64,000 nt of DNA, from positions 8,666,186 through 8,730,185 of the forward strand of contig OY754980.1 in NCBI GenBank assembly GCA_963576475.1, in the 5' to 3' direction. Below, piece after piece: positions 12,685 through 22,744 of the stretch (position 1 is its first letter; each line of letters starts with the position of its first letter). The stretch comes from Molanna angustata (lineage: Eukaryota; Arthropoda; Insecta; Trichoptera; Molannidae). The position numbers and the translations under genes are program-made. The notes below the pieces were generated by a model that made no database searches, was not told where the DNA came from, and saw only the letters and a program-made list of their open reading frames with translations.

Positions 12685-15600
12685 AGTTCAGTTCGTCCCG
12701 AACAGAATTCTCTAGATGAATAAATCGGCATTTTGAACCTTCTCTACAGTGAGATGCTTTGAAAAAGTAACATGGTACACTTTTTTTTATATTTTTACTG
12801 TATCTTGGATTATAGCAGCAAACTAGAACATTAATTCCAGTATTATGAAAAATCTCTTCTATCATATTCCGAACCACTTTCCAATCCATACCATCACTGA
12901 TCTTTGGAATGCCGAGCTTCATAAGATTCAACTGTAACATTTGATCCCGCATACTTCGTAGACAGTTCCACATCTGAGCATACTCTGCTCGTTCCTCAGA
13001 CGTTTCCTTATTCGTCATGTAGAATAAATGCTGTTTTCCATGCTGTGAATGGACCGCTTCTCCAATCTTCAGATTCTTGGCTTTTAGCTCATATAACATC
13101 CCATACTTTCTCATGATAACTTTGGCTATACCACTAGTCATCTTCATGTCTTGAGCCACACAGTAAGCTAAAACATTATCTTCTGGGATATCGAAGAGGT
13201 CTTGCTCAATTTCCACAGTCACACCATGGCGACTGCGTCGATAAGGAGTCATCATGAATTCCTCGAAGGTCTTTTCTTCACTTTGGACATTGCAAACTTG
13301 AGCAACTGGATTTTTTTCCTCATCCTTGTTATCACCTAAAAAGGGAGCCAGGCGATTGAAATGTACCACTCTTGGCTTCCCATTTGGTTTTCTTCGTATA
13401 CGATAAACCACATCATTAATCCTTTTGATCACTTCATACGGTCCTTCCCAGGATTTCTGAAGCTTTGGTGAGTAGCCTCGTCGTCGTTGTGGATTAAATA
13501 ACCAAACCAAGTCTCCAGCCTGATAACCACCTTCCACAGCTTTAATGTCGTATCGCTCCTTCATCTTCTCACTAGCTACTTGAATATTGGACCGTACACG
13601 GTCATGTATAGCATTCATTTTCCTCCGAAGATCTGACACATAATCTTCTCCAACTAGATCTTCTCCAGGCTTAGATCCATACTGCAGGTCGCAAGGTAAC
13701 CGTAACTCACGGCCAAAAATCACACTTGCCGGTGTTTGCCCTGTTGTCTCATGAATTGCTGCTCGATAAGCTAATAAGAACAAGTGGATGTATTCGTCCC
13801 AATCCTTCTGGTGATCGGACACTGCTTTTGACAAAAATCTTCCAATTGTTCGATTCATTCGCTCCACCATTCCATCCGACTGTGGATGCAAAGCAGTTGT
13901 TCTCGTCTTTCGAATTCCTAATGCTTCACAAATTCCCTGGAATACGGCTGATTCAAAGTTTCTTCCCTGGTCCGAGTGTAACTCCAATGGTACTCCAAAA
14001 CGACTTATCAGTTCCCTTACCAAGACTTCAGCAACAGTGGTAGCTTCTTGATTCGGTAGTGCATAGGCTTCTGTCCATTTACTAAAATAGTCCATTGCTA
14101 CCAGAATATATTTATTCCCTCTTTCCGTTGTGGGAAACGGCCCCGCTATGTCAATGGCTATCCTTTCAAATGGGCTACCAACATTATACTGCCTCATTGG
14201 CGCACGCCTTCGTTTCTGAGGTCCGTTTGAAGTGGCACAAGTTACACATCTTCTACACCAATCTTTTACATCTCCATTGTAATTGACCCAATAAAAACGT
14301 TGACGAATTTTTTCTGTGGTTTTTTTAACTCCCAAGTGTCCCCCAGACACATCATTGTGAAGCAGTTTAAGAACTTCAGGAATTCTCTTCCTTGGAATCA
14401 ATAGTTGTTGTCTCTGCTGTGTTCCATCTTCATTCTCCAATACACGCTTTAACAACCCATTTTCCACGACAATGGATTGCCACTGAGCCCAGTATGACTT
14501 AATATTTGGAGATAGTGAAGCTATTTCTTCCCATAAAGGTCTTTGATCATTTTCCTTCCACTGCATTACAAACTTGAGATCTGGGTCTTCCAATTGGTCT
14601 GCTCGTATTTCATCATCTTGCCAAAAATTGTCAACGACCGTGGTTCTACAAGCTATAAAAAACTTTTCCTCAGCCTTATTACAGTGCTGGCAATCCTCTG
14701 GACATGGTCGCCTTGACAGTGCATCGGCATTTCTATGATGAAGTCCGGCTCGATGTTCAGAATCATAGTCATATTCTTGCAATCTCTCTATCCATCTTGC
14801 CACTTGACCTTCAGGATTCTTGAATCGCAAAAGCCACACAAGTGCCGAGTGATCTGTCCTTAAAAGAAATTTCCGTCCATATAAATACTTGCGAAAGTGC
14901 TCAACTGACTTGATAACAGCAAGCAATTCTCTTCGTGTTACACAGTAATTGCGTTCTGGTTTCGACAATACTTTACTGAAGTAAGCAATCACGCGTTCTG
15001 CCCCATCTTGTACTTGGGAGAGCACACTTCCGATACCAACGTTACTTGCATCTGTATCCAGAATAAACATTCCTTCAGCTCGAGGATAACTCAAAACCGG
15101 AGAATTAATTAGAACCTGTTTTAATTCTTCAAATGCATGTTGGCACTTGAAATCCCATATGAATTCACTGCTTTCCTCCGTGAGTTTTGTCAGTGGCTTT
15201 GCGATGTCAGCAAAGCCTGGAACAAATCGTCGATAGTAGGTACTCAGACCCAAAAAGCTTCTTACTTCATGTTTGTCTTTAAGTACTGGCCAATCTCGAA
15301 CAGCTTTAATCTTCTCAGGATCTACTGCTACTCCCTCCTCAGAGACAACATGACCTAGATAGTTGACTTGCTTTCGGAACAATATACATTTCTTGCAATT
15401 GAGTTTAAGGTTGGCCGACCTCAATCGTGAAAATACCTGTTCCAAATTTCCTAAATGTTCTTCAAAACGCTTCCCAAGTACGATGATGTCATCTAAGTAT
15501 ACCAAACAGGTCTCCCACGATAATCCTCTTAGCACACTTTCCATTAGTCGTTCAAACGTAGCCGGTGCATTGCAAAGTCCAAATGGCATCACTTTGAATT

Positions 15601-15832
15601 GCCACAATCCACTTCCAACAGAAAACGCCGTTTTTTCTCTATCCTTGGGTTCCAATCCAACCTGCCAATAACCACTCTTTAGATCCAAAGTTGAGAAGAT
15701 CTTACAACCAGCCAATGTATCTAGGGTGTCATCGATTCGAGGCAGTGGATAACTATCCTTCTTAGTTACATTATTCAATAAGCGAAAGTCCACACAGAAC
15801 CGAGTTGAGCCATCTTTTTTTTTAACTAACAC
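12683..15832 (-). CDS. pol: Gypsy pol: RT, RNase H, integrase, macrodomain, CCCH
   Basis: The 1049-residue open frame starts inside RT because of an upstream break; its first codon is GTG and not a true start. RT: D50, FGLCNAP at 84-90, YLDD at 112-115. RNase H: D261, E302, D327 and D370. Integrase: zinc region H492/H499/C529/C532, then D561, D621 and E657 (35 residues between the last two), and a GPY motif at 797-799. After a linker, residues 871-1006 form a macrodomain of TARG1/OARD1 type and 1021-1039 a CCCH finger (CX7CX5CX3H). Polymerase, RNase H and integrase residues all look intact. The extra C-terminal 200 residues are unusual for this family. The protein would normally be made as a Gag-Pol polyprotein and cut by the element's protease. 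Missing here is the RT N-terminal segment of roughly 23-25 residues that normally joins protease to RT. Confidence 0.95.
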   Translation of the reverse strand: MLVKKKDGSTRFCVDFRLLNNVTKKDSYPLPRIDDTLDTLAGCKIFSTLDLKSGYWQVGLEPKDREKTAFSVGSGLWQFKVMPFGLCNAPATFERLMESVLRGLSWETCLVYLDDIIVLGKRFEEHLGNLEQVFSRLRSANLKLNCKKCILFRKQVNYLGHVVSEEGVAVDPEKIKAVRDWPVLKDKHEVRSFLGLSTYYRRFVPGFADIAKPLTKLTEESSEFIWDFKCQHAFEELKQVLINSPVLSYPRAEGMFILDTDASNVGIGSVLSQVQDGAERVIAYFSKVLSKPERNYCVTRRELLAVIKSVEHFRKYLYGRKFLLRTDHSALVWLLRFKNPEGQVARWIERLQEYDYDSEHRAGLHHRNADALSRRPCPEDCQHCNKAEEKFFIACRTTVVDNFWQDDEIRADQLEDPDLKFVMQWKENDQRPLWEEIASLSPNIKSYWAQWQSIVVENGLLKRVLENEDGTQQRQQLLIPRKRIPEVLKLLHNDVSGGHLGVKKTTEKIRQRFYWVNYNGDVKDWCRRCVTCATSNGPQKRRRAPMRQYNVGSPFERIAIDIAGPFPTTERGNKYILVAMDYFSKWTEAYALPNQEATTVAEVLVRELISRFGVPLELHSDQGRNFESAVFQGICEALGIRKTRTTALHPQSDGMVERMNRTIGRFLSKAVSDHQKDWDEYIHLFLLAYRAAIHETTGQTPASVIFGRELRLPCDLQYGSKPGEDLVGEDYVSDLRRKMNAIHDRVRSNIQVASEKMKERYDIKAVEGGYQAGDLVWLFNPQRRRGYSPKLQKSWEGPYEVIKRINDVVYRIRRKPNGKPRVVHFNRLAPFLGDNKDEEKNPVAQVCNVQSEEKTFEEFMMTPYRRSRHGVTVEIEQDLFDIPEDNVLAYCVAQDMKMTSGIAKVIMRKYGMLYELKAKNLKIGEAVHSQHGKQHLFYMTNKETSEERAEYAQMWNCLRSMRDQMLQLNLMKLGIPKISDGMDWKVVRNMIEEIFHNTGINVLVCCYNPRYSKNIKKSVPCYFFKASHCREGSKCRFIHLENSVRDELN
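12716..12772 (-). other. CCCH zinc finger at the pol C-terminus
   Basis: Pol residues C1021, C1029, C1035 and H1039 give CX7CX5CX3H, with the aromatic residues typical of CCCH fingers (YFF after the first Cys, RFIH at the end). Such fingers usually bind single-stranded RNA. It lies ten residues from the stop codon and just after the macrodomain. An RNA-binding role for the retrotransposon is inference. Confidence 0.8.
12815..13222 (-). other. Macrodomain (TARG1/OARD1-like) in pol
   Basis: Pol residues 871-1006. The order of motifs follows TARG1-type macrodomains: a DLF strand end (879-881 region), [10 protein letters not shown], then SGIA (900-903) at the ADP-ribose loop, a central YMTNKET strand (938-944), and ISDGMDW (978-984) near the end. 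By my recall of the family, the catalytic lysine and aspartate of TARG1 would correspond to K942 and D983, and both are present. TARG1 removes ADP-ribose from glutamate or aspartate. The fold assignment is from residue patterns only; substitutions in the glycine-rich loops (MTSG, ISDG) could change activity. Confidence 0.8.
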
Positions 15833-16799
15833 TACTGGTGAACACTGCTTCCGCCCGCTTTGCTAATGGTAGCCTTCTAGGTAATTGGCGGATAGGCCTT
15901 GCGTCACCCGTATCTATTTGATGTTGAACAACATTGGTTCTTCCTTTAGAAAGACTCGCATTCTCAAAAACATCTTGATAATGAGCAATGAGGTATCTAA
16001 TTTGTTTGCTTTGTTCTTTGGTAAGTTCCTTACAAGCATCTTTTACAAAGTCCTCAAGATGTTTTGGTACATCCTCTGAAGAAACTTGTGCGATGCAGGC
16101 ATTTTGTGTTACTGATGAAACTGATGAACACACACTTAAATAAGCTCCTTTTTTGACAGTTACTGGATATTCATTTATGTTCATTAATCTGACTAAAATT
16201 TCCTTTTGGTTTTGAATCAGTGCTCTTGCAATTAATACTCCTTTTCCTGCTTCATTGTTGGCGTTGGACTCCACAACCAAAACATGTCCATTCGGGATAA
16301 CACAGTCTAAATTGACTCGTACTAACATCTCACTTTGTTTTGGAATAGTTACAACATCCGCTGCAAGAACACGTGTAGAAAATTCCTCACGCTCTTGCAC
16401 GAGAACATCTTCATCTCCAATTTTCAAAGATCGCCTCTTTAGATCCAACTGGAATCCATATTTCGCCATTATGTCCATTCCGAGAATAACTTCCTCCTCT
16501 ATATTCGCCACTAGCACCTGATGATCGAAGATAGAACTACCAATTTGAAAGTTGGCATATGTCTCACCACATATAGATGCCGACTCCCCAGTAGCTGTTC
16601 GTAATGTCCATTTAGTTGGTGTAATACACTTTTTATTATAAAGCAAATCTGGTCTCATGATTGTCATCGTTGCTCCAGTATCCAGCAAAAGTTTCAAATT
16701 CTTTCCATTTACTTTGCCATTTATAAACATACTGGTATCTCGACCACTGAATGATGCAACAACTGCAGATCTCTTTGAGGCATTGGTAATGTAGGTCAA
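15822..16799 (-). CDS. pro: Gypsy aspartic protease plus start of RT linker (truncated)
   Basis: The frame is open from about 16862, overlapping the end of gag by some 36 nt in the -1 frame. It needs no AUG; the listed first codon is TTG. Counting from 16799, the protease active site is DTGA at residues 40-43, with the flap-side ILGMD at 105-109. The C-terminus reaches the familiar pre-RT stretch ([15 protein letters not shown] and RAEA, ending at residue 318), then enters seven out-of-frame residues and a stop. The RT frame resumes in another phase with SPVV upstream of its first listed codon. Normal Gypsy elements have about 23-25 more residues here, so a deletion of roughly 70-75 bp with a frameshift has removed them. 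Confidence 0.92.
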   Translation of the reverse strand: MTYITNASKRSAVVASFSGRDTSMFINGKVNGKNLKLLLDTGATMTIMRPDLLYNKKCITPTKWTLRTATGESASICGETYANFQIGSSIFDHQVLVANIEEEVILGMDIMAKYGFQLDLKRRSLKIGDEDVLVQEREEFSTRVLAADVVTIPKQSEMLVRVNLDCVIPNGHVLVVESNANNEAGKGVLIARALIQNQKEILVRLMNINEYPVTVKKGAYLSVCSSVSSVTQNACIAQVSSEDVPKHLEDFVKDACKELTKEQSKQIRYLIAHYQDVFENASLSKGRTNVVQHQIDTGDARPIRQLPRRLPLAKRAEAVFTSSVS

Positions 16800-16825
16800 C
16801 AGTTGCCCCTTCCCATCAACCCTTT

Positions 16826-18025
16826 TTAGTTTTCCTGTGGCTGTTGCTGTTGCGTTGTTGCTTCATTTGGACACCGATTACGTAGATGTCCAGCTCGTCC
16901 ACAACCCCAGCAGCGAAACTGTCTTTTTCTTCCTTGCAATGCCTTCATCACCTTTTCGACAATGCATTCGATGAGTTTTTGATTCTCTTCAACGGCCTCA
17001 ACAACGCGGGCTTGAGCATGACCTCGTAAAGATTTTTTTATAGATTCAAATTCGAGTGCCTGGGTTAGAGCGTCACTCAAAGTTTGTGGTCTAGCTAGTT
17101 TTACAGCTTGTTGTGTCTCATTTGCCCACAATCCATCCAAGAACTTTTCTACTGCAAGGCTTTCACACACATCATCAGGAACCGTAGGGTATGCATATCT
17201 AATTAGACGCGCTATATCCGCCTCAAATTCCTGGAGAGTTTCATTAGATTTCTGATTACGATTCTTAAGTTGTGACCTGTAAAACTGTTCCATGTGCTTA
17301 TGTCCAAATCGCATCTCAAGTCTCTCAATCAACAATTTTAAATCTCGTCGCTCAGCTAGAGGAATTGTCTCCAAAACTTTTAAAGCATCACCTCGTAATG
17401 ATACACTCAACACTGAGGCCTTTCTTGTCATGGACCAGCCATTTATCATGGCCACTGTCTCGAACAATGTTAAATATTCTTCCCAGGGGCATTTTCCATC
17501 AAAGGTTGGCATATCATTTCGCACGCACTCCACTGTTGGTACTCTTGTATCTTCTACACACTTAAAATTTGTATCTACAGCTGAATTTTGCTCGGAATTC
17601 ATTGGCGTGATTGAAGGAAGCACTTGATTCTCCAAAACTTTCATCTGTTTAGTTAATTCATTTATCTTCTCATCAAAGGTCATAGAATAATTCTGGAATT
17701 TCTTTTCTATAGTATTTGAATGCTTTTGAAGCATCGCTACTTCTCCTTTGATTTCTTTAATTTCTCCTTTTATATCTCTGGAATGTTCTTGAAACTTCTC
17801 TTCTATGTCTCTGGAATGTTCTTTTAAGACTTGACAAAGATCGTTGTTAGAGCAAGGCATTTCAAAAAGGTATGTGTCTGGATCCTCACCTACTTCTTGC
17901 ATCACTTTTCTCAATCGTAGTTGAAGTGCATTTTTATTTCCTGATGTATCAGCGTCTCTCTCCTCCAACTCATGTTTTAAATCAACCACTTTCAACTCTA
18001 AAAGAGTTATTTTTTTTGATGCCAT
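16826..18025 (-). CDS. gag: Gypsy Gag with SAP-like domain and CCHC knuckle
   Basis: 399 residues with an ATG start at 18025, 86 nt after the 5' LTR. Residues about 8-43 look like a SAP domain (LKVVDLKHELEER, a short Gly/Asn turn, then a basic LQLRLRKVM helix), a DNA-binding fold. Residues about 60-137 are Glu/Lys-rich with repeated HSRDI and heptads, a probable coiled coil. About 165-335 is the retrotransposon capsid region (PTFDGK, W181, then helices with FYRSQLKN and LQEFEADI). A single nucleocapsid knuckle C372-C375-H380-C385 (CX2CX4HX4C) follows, then a Gln-rich tail. The gene is intact. Gag should assemble the virus-like particle and package RNA; the SAP domain is an added feature that could direct chromatin binding. 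Confidence 0.93.
   Translation of the reverse strand: MASKKITLLELKVVDLKHELEERDADTSGNKNALQLRLRKVMQEVGEDPDTYLFEMPCSNNDLCQVLKEHSRDIEEKFQEHSRDIKGEIKEIKGEVAMLQKHSNTIEKKFQNYSMTFDEKINELTKQMKVLENQVLPSITPMNSEQNSAVDTNFKCVEDTRVPTVECVRNDMPTFDGKCPWEEYLTLFETVAMINGWSMTRKASVLSVSLRGDALKVLETIPLAERRDLKLLIERLEMRFGHKHMEQFYRSQLKNRNQKSNETLQEFEADIARLIRYAYPTVPDDVCESLAVEKFLDGLWANETQQAVKLARPQTLSDALTQALEFESIKKSLRGHAQARVVEAVEENQKLIECIVEKVMKALQGRKRQFRCWGCGRAGHLRNRCPNEATTQQQQPQEN
16829..16835 (-). promoter_or_regulatory. Candidate -1 frameshift site at the gag end
   Basis: In the element's sense G GAA AAC lies just before the gag stop TAA. A one-base backward slip moves ribosomes from gag to the protease frame, which is open on both sides. 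The A-site half (AAC to AAA) fits the usual slip pattern. The P-site half (GAA to GGA) does not fully match the X XXY YYZ rule, so the exact site is uncertain. The phase relation, gag 0 and protease -1, is seen directly. Confidence 0.5.
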
Positions 18026-18092
18026 AATAAATGTCTTTATAAATAACTATTGTATTTTTTTCTTACACAAAAAATACTTGGGTATTTTTATA

Positions 18093-18109
18093 CCCCACAC
18101 CTGACACCA
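18093..18109 (-). other. Primer-binding site, Leu-tRNA-like
   Basis: In the element's sense TGGTGTCAGGTGTGGGG starts 2 nt inside the 5' LTR. Its complement ends CTGACACCA, a common 3' end of tRNA-Leu. The identity of the primer tRNA is inference. Confidence 0.75.
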
Positions 18110-18111
18110 AA

Positions 18112-18326
18112 TGTACCGAAATTTATATTTATTTATTTTATTATGGTTCAAAGTCTTATTTATTTTTACAATTTATATTTCTACAATTTATATTTTTACA
18201 AGCTTTGTCTAGTTTTTCCAACTCACTACTCAAATCTTTTGTTTTCATTTTTCTTGGGTTCTTATTTTCAAAATATTTCTATTTAAATTTTCAATTTAAA
18301 TAGAAATAGTACTTAATTTCATAACA
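18112..18326 (-). repeat. 5' LTR of the Gypsy element
   Basis: 215 bp, identical by reading to the 3' LTR, with the same TG...CA ends and the 16-bp-arm hairpin (18274-18308). It should carry the element's promoter. No strong TATA box stands out against its AT-rich background. Confidence 0.95.
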
Positions 18327-21300
18327 ATATGATATCACCTGTCAAAATTTGGAAAATGCTCTCGCGTTATTTAGAACAAAATTTATCTGCTTTTTTTAAA
18401 ATATTTCATACAACATAAGCATTCTTCCCTATACTGCATTAATAGTTTGTCTATCTTAACATAAAAATATACTATCGGAAGAAAATTTATATTCCTGATA
18501 GTAACATTTAGTATGAATAAAAATGTAATTAGATAAATTTCTATGTATGGAAACGTTCAGTAATTTGATTTCATGTTATAATGTAAAGAGCTTGAACATA
18601 GAACTGATTAGCTTTCCATAAATAACAAAAAAATCTTCATATGATATCACGTGTCAAAATTTTGAAAATGCTCTCGCGTTCTTTAAATCAAAATTTATCT
18701 GCTTTTTTTAAAATATTTCATACAACATAAGCATTCTTCACTATACTGCATTAATAGTTTGTTTATCTTAACATAAAAATATACTATCGGAAGAAAATTT
18801 ATATTCCTGGTAGTAACATTTAGTATGAATAAAAATGTAATTAGATAAATTTCTATGTATGGAAAAGTTCAGTAATTTGATTTCATGTTATAATGTAAAG
18901 AGCTTGAACATAGAACTGATTAGCTTTCCATAAATAACAAAAAAATTCTTCATATGATATCACCTCTCCAAATTTGGAAAATGCTCTCGCGTTCTTTAGA
19001 ACAAAATTTATCTGCTTTTTTGAAAATATTTCATTCAATATAAGCATTCTTCCCTATACTGCATTAATAGTTTGTCTATCTTAACATAAAAATATACTAT
19101 CGGAAGAAAATTTATATTCCTGATAGTAACATTTAGTATGAATAAAAATGTAATTAGATAAATTTCTATGTATGGAAACGTTCAGTAATTTGATTTCATG
19201 TTATAATGTAAAGAGCTTGAACATAGAACTGATTAGCTTTCCATAAATAACAAAAAAATTCTTCATATGATATCACCTGTCAAAATTTGGAAAATACTCT
19301 TGCGTTCTTTAAAACAAGATTTATCTGCTTTTTTAAAAATATTTCATACAACATAAGCATTCTTCACTATACTGCATTAATAGTTTGTTTATCTTAACAT
19401 AAAAATATACTATCGGAAGAAAATTTATATTCCTGATAGTAACGTTTAGTATGAATAAAAATGTAATTAGATAAATTTCTATGTATGGAAAAGTTCAGTA
19501 ATTTGATTTCATGTTATAATGTAAAAAGCTTGAACATAGAACTGATTAGCTTTCCATAAACAACAAAAAAAATCTTCATATGATATCACCTGTCAAAATT
19601 TGGAAAATGCTCTCGCGTTCTTTAGAACAAAATTTATCTGCTTTTTTTAAAATATTTCATACAACATAAGCATTCTTCACTATACTGCATTAATAGTTTG
19701 TTTATCTTAACATAAAAATATACTATCGGAAGAAAATTTACATTCCTGATAGTAACATTTAGTATGAATAAAAATGTAATTAGATAAATTTCTATGTATG
19801 GAAAAGTTCAGTAATTTGATTTCATGTTATAATGTAAAGAGCTTGAACATAGAACTGATTAGCTTTCCATAAATAACAAAAAAAATCTTCATATGATATC
19901 ACCTGTCAAAATTTGGAAAATGCTCTCGCGTTCTTTAGAACAAAATTTATCTGCTTTTTTTAGAATATTTCATACAACATAAGCATTCTTCACTATACTG
20001 CATTAATAGTTTGTTTATCTTAACATAAAAATATACTATCGGAAGAAAATTTACATTCTTGATAGTAACATTTAGTATGAATAAAAATGTAATTAGATAA
20101 ATTTCTATGTATGGAAAAGTTCAGTAATTTGATTTCATGTTATAATGTAAAGAGCTTGAACATAGAACTGATTAGCTTTCCATAAATAACAAAAAAAATC
20201 TTCATATGATATCACCTGTCAAAATTTGGAAAATGCTCTCGCGTTCTTTAGAACAAAATTTATCTGCTTTTTTTAAAATATTTCATACAACATAAGCATT
20301 CTTCACTATACTGCATTAATAGTTTGTTTATCTTAACATAAAAATATACTATCGGAAGAAAATTTACATTCCTGATAGTAACATTTAGTATGAATAAAAA
20401 TGTAATTAGGTAAATTTCTATGTATGGAAAAGTTCAGTAATTTGATTTCATGTTATAATGTAAAGAGCTTGAACATAGAACTGATTAGCTTTCCATAAAT
20501 AACAAAAAAAATCTTCATATGATATCACCTGTCAAAATTTGGAAAATGCTCTCGCATTCTTTAGAACAAAATTTATCTGCTTTTTTTAAAATATTTCATA
20601 CAACATAAGCATTCTTCCCTATACTGCATTAATAGTTTGTCTATCTTAACATAAAAATATACTATCGGAAGAAAATTTATATTCCTGATAGTAACATTTA
20701 GTATGAATAAAAATGTAATTAGATAAATTTCTATGTATGGAAAAGTTCAGTAATTTGAAATCATGTTATAATGTAAAGAGCTTGAACATAGAACTGATTA
20801 GCTTTCCATAAATAACAAAAAAAATCTTCATATGATATCACCTGTCAAAATTTGGAAAATGCTCTCGCGTTCTTTAGAACAAAATTTATCTGCTTTTTTT
20901 AAAATATTTCATACAACATAAGCATTCTTCACTATACTGCATTAATAGTTTGTTTATCTTAACATAAAAATATACTATCGGAAGAAAATTTACATTCCTG
21001 ATAGTAACATTTAGTATGAATAAAAATGTAATTAGATAAATTTCTATGTATGGAAAAGTTCAGTAATTTGATTTCATGTTATAATGTAAAGAGCTTGAAC
21101 ATAGAACTGAATAGCTTTCCATAAATAACAAAAAAAAATCTTCATATGATATCACCTGTCAAAATTTGGAAAATGCTCTCGCGTTATTTAGAACAAAATT
21201 TATCTGCTTTTTTTAAAATATTTCATACAACATAAGCATTCTTCCCTATACTGCATTAATAGTTTGTCTATCTTAACATAAAAATATACTATCGGAAGAA

Positions 21301-22265
21301 AATTTATATTCCTGATAGTAACATTTAGTATGAATAAAAATGTAATTAGATAAATTTCTATGTATGGAAACGTTCAGTAATTTGATTTCATGTTATAATG
21401 TAAAGAGCTTGAACATAGAACTGATTAGCTTTCCATAAATAACAAAAAAATCTTCATATGATATCACGTGTCAAAATTTTGAAAATGCTCTCGCGTTCTT
21501 TAAATCAAAATTTATCTGCTTTTTTTAAAATATTTCATACAACATAAGCATTCTTCACTATACTGCATTAATAGTTTGTTTATCTTAACATAAAAATATA
21601 CTATCGGAAGAAAATTTATATTCCTGGTAGTAACATTTAGTATGAATAAAAATGTAATTAGATAAATTTCTATGTATGGAAAAGTTCAGTAATTTGATTT
21701 CATGTTATAATGTAAAGAGCTTGAACATAGAACTGATTAGCTTTCCATAAACAACAAAAAAATTCTTCATATGATATCACCTGTCAAAATTTGGAAAATA
21801 CTCTTGCGTTCTTTAAAACAAAATTTATGTGCTTTTTTAAAAATATTTCATACAACATAAGCATTCTTCACTATACTGCATTAATAGTTTGTCTATCTTA
21901 ACATAAAAATATACTATCGGAAGAAAATTTATATTCCTGATAGTAACATTTAGTATGAATAAAAATGAAATTAGATAAATTTCTATGTATGGAAACGTTC
22001 AGTAATTTGATTTCATGTTATAATGTAAAGAGCTTGAACATAGAACTGATTAGCTTTCCATAAATAACAAAAAAATCTTCATATGATATCACGTGTCAAA
22101 ATTTTGAAAATGCTCTCGCGTTCTTTAAATCAAAATTTATCTGCTTTTTTTAAAATATTTCATACAACATAAGCATTCTTCACTATACGGCATTAATAGT
22201 TTGTCTATCTTAACATGAAAATATACTATCGTTAGAAAATTTATATTCCTGGTAGTAAAATTTAG
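18327..22265. repeat. 313-bp satellite array, right of the LTR element
   Basis: Begins with the duplicated ATAT (18327-18330) and continues the monomer cut at 12456. About 12.6 monomers with no spacer copy. Variants seen on the left recur (TTCCTGGTAG, GAAACGTTCAG, AATACTCTTGCG). The last unit decays near 22190-22265 (CATGAAAATATACTATCGTTAG, then TAAAATTTAGAATGAAT), marking the array edge. Confidence 0.93.
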
Positions 22266-22744
22266 AATGAATAAAATATTTCATTGTCAATATTTGTGGT
22301 GTGGAGAGTTTAGTGTTGGCCACAACCCACTCGTTTTATTTAATTTCAACCCATTGAATACTCCCCGTTAGTTGCAAATTTTATAATTGTTGGATGATCC
22401 TATGCAAAATTATAACTGACACGAAAATCTGGCAAAATTAACAAATTACACCCTTAAATTAATGGAACCTGCACTCGCCATCGTTAACCCTCATCCACTT
22501 CGGCCCTTACCCGCCAAACCTCACCCCGCGCCCAAAATTCCAAAAAAGTCAGTTCAACTTCTGAACCATCGGGTTATTACAATTTATTCACTCGTTATTA
22601 AATAGCTTCGAAAGGGTTGATAAATTAATATTTTTGAGTAATTTTTAAATTGTAATTTGATCTCACGTGATTCCAGGAATTGACGCATGTATGATGATTT
22701 TGTTCTTTAGGAAATGCTTAGTATAAAAATGAAAACTGCATAAT
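22266..22744. other. Array edge; dispersed repeat end and unclassified DNA
   Basis: No gene. At 22305-22345 TTAGTGTTGGCCACAACCCA is shared with 34758-34790 (GTTGGTCACAACCCATTC) and, more loosely, with 29895-29935. A more GC-rich, pyrimidine-skewed patch lies at 22480-22570 with no recognisable content. Confidence 0.5.

Larger units (their letters stand above)
12457..18326 (-). mobile_element. Ty3/Gypsy LTR retrotransposon with macrodomain-CCCH tail
   Basis: A 5870-bp element on the minus strand, inserted in the satellite. Order in its own sense: 5' LTR (18112-18326), primer site, gag, protease, RT-RNase H-integrase, macrodomain, CCCH finger, polypurine tract, 3' LTR (12457-12671). The RT-RNase H-integrase order and the D,D-35-E integrase place it in Ty3/Gypsy. 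No env is present. The two LTRs read as identical base for base and the ATAT target duplication is intact, so insertion is very recent. A short deletion with frameshift between protease and RT (about 15840-15848) breaks pol, so this copy probably depends on a helper for transposition. Confidence 0.95.

Noticed and set aside
12683..12900. An env gene after integrase
   Set aside because: The extra coding region has no signal peptide, transmembrane span or cleavage site; it reads as macrodomain and CCCH finger.
13726..16521. Plus-strand frames across the Gypsy element
   Set aside because: They are antisense shadows of pol and protease with no recognisable domains.
1..22265. CRISPR-like regular repetition
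   Set aside because: Units of 313 bp with no short repeat/variable spacer pattern, in eukaryotic DNA: satellite, not CRISPR.
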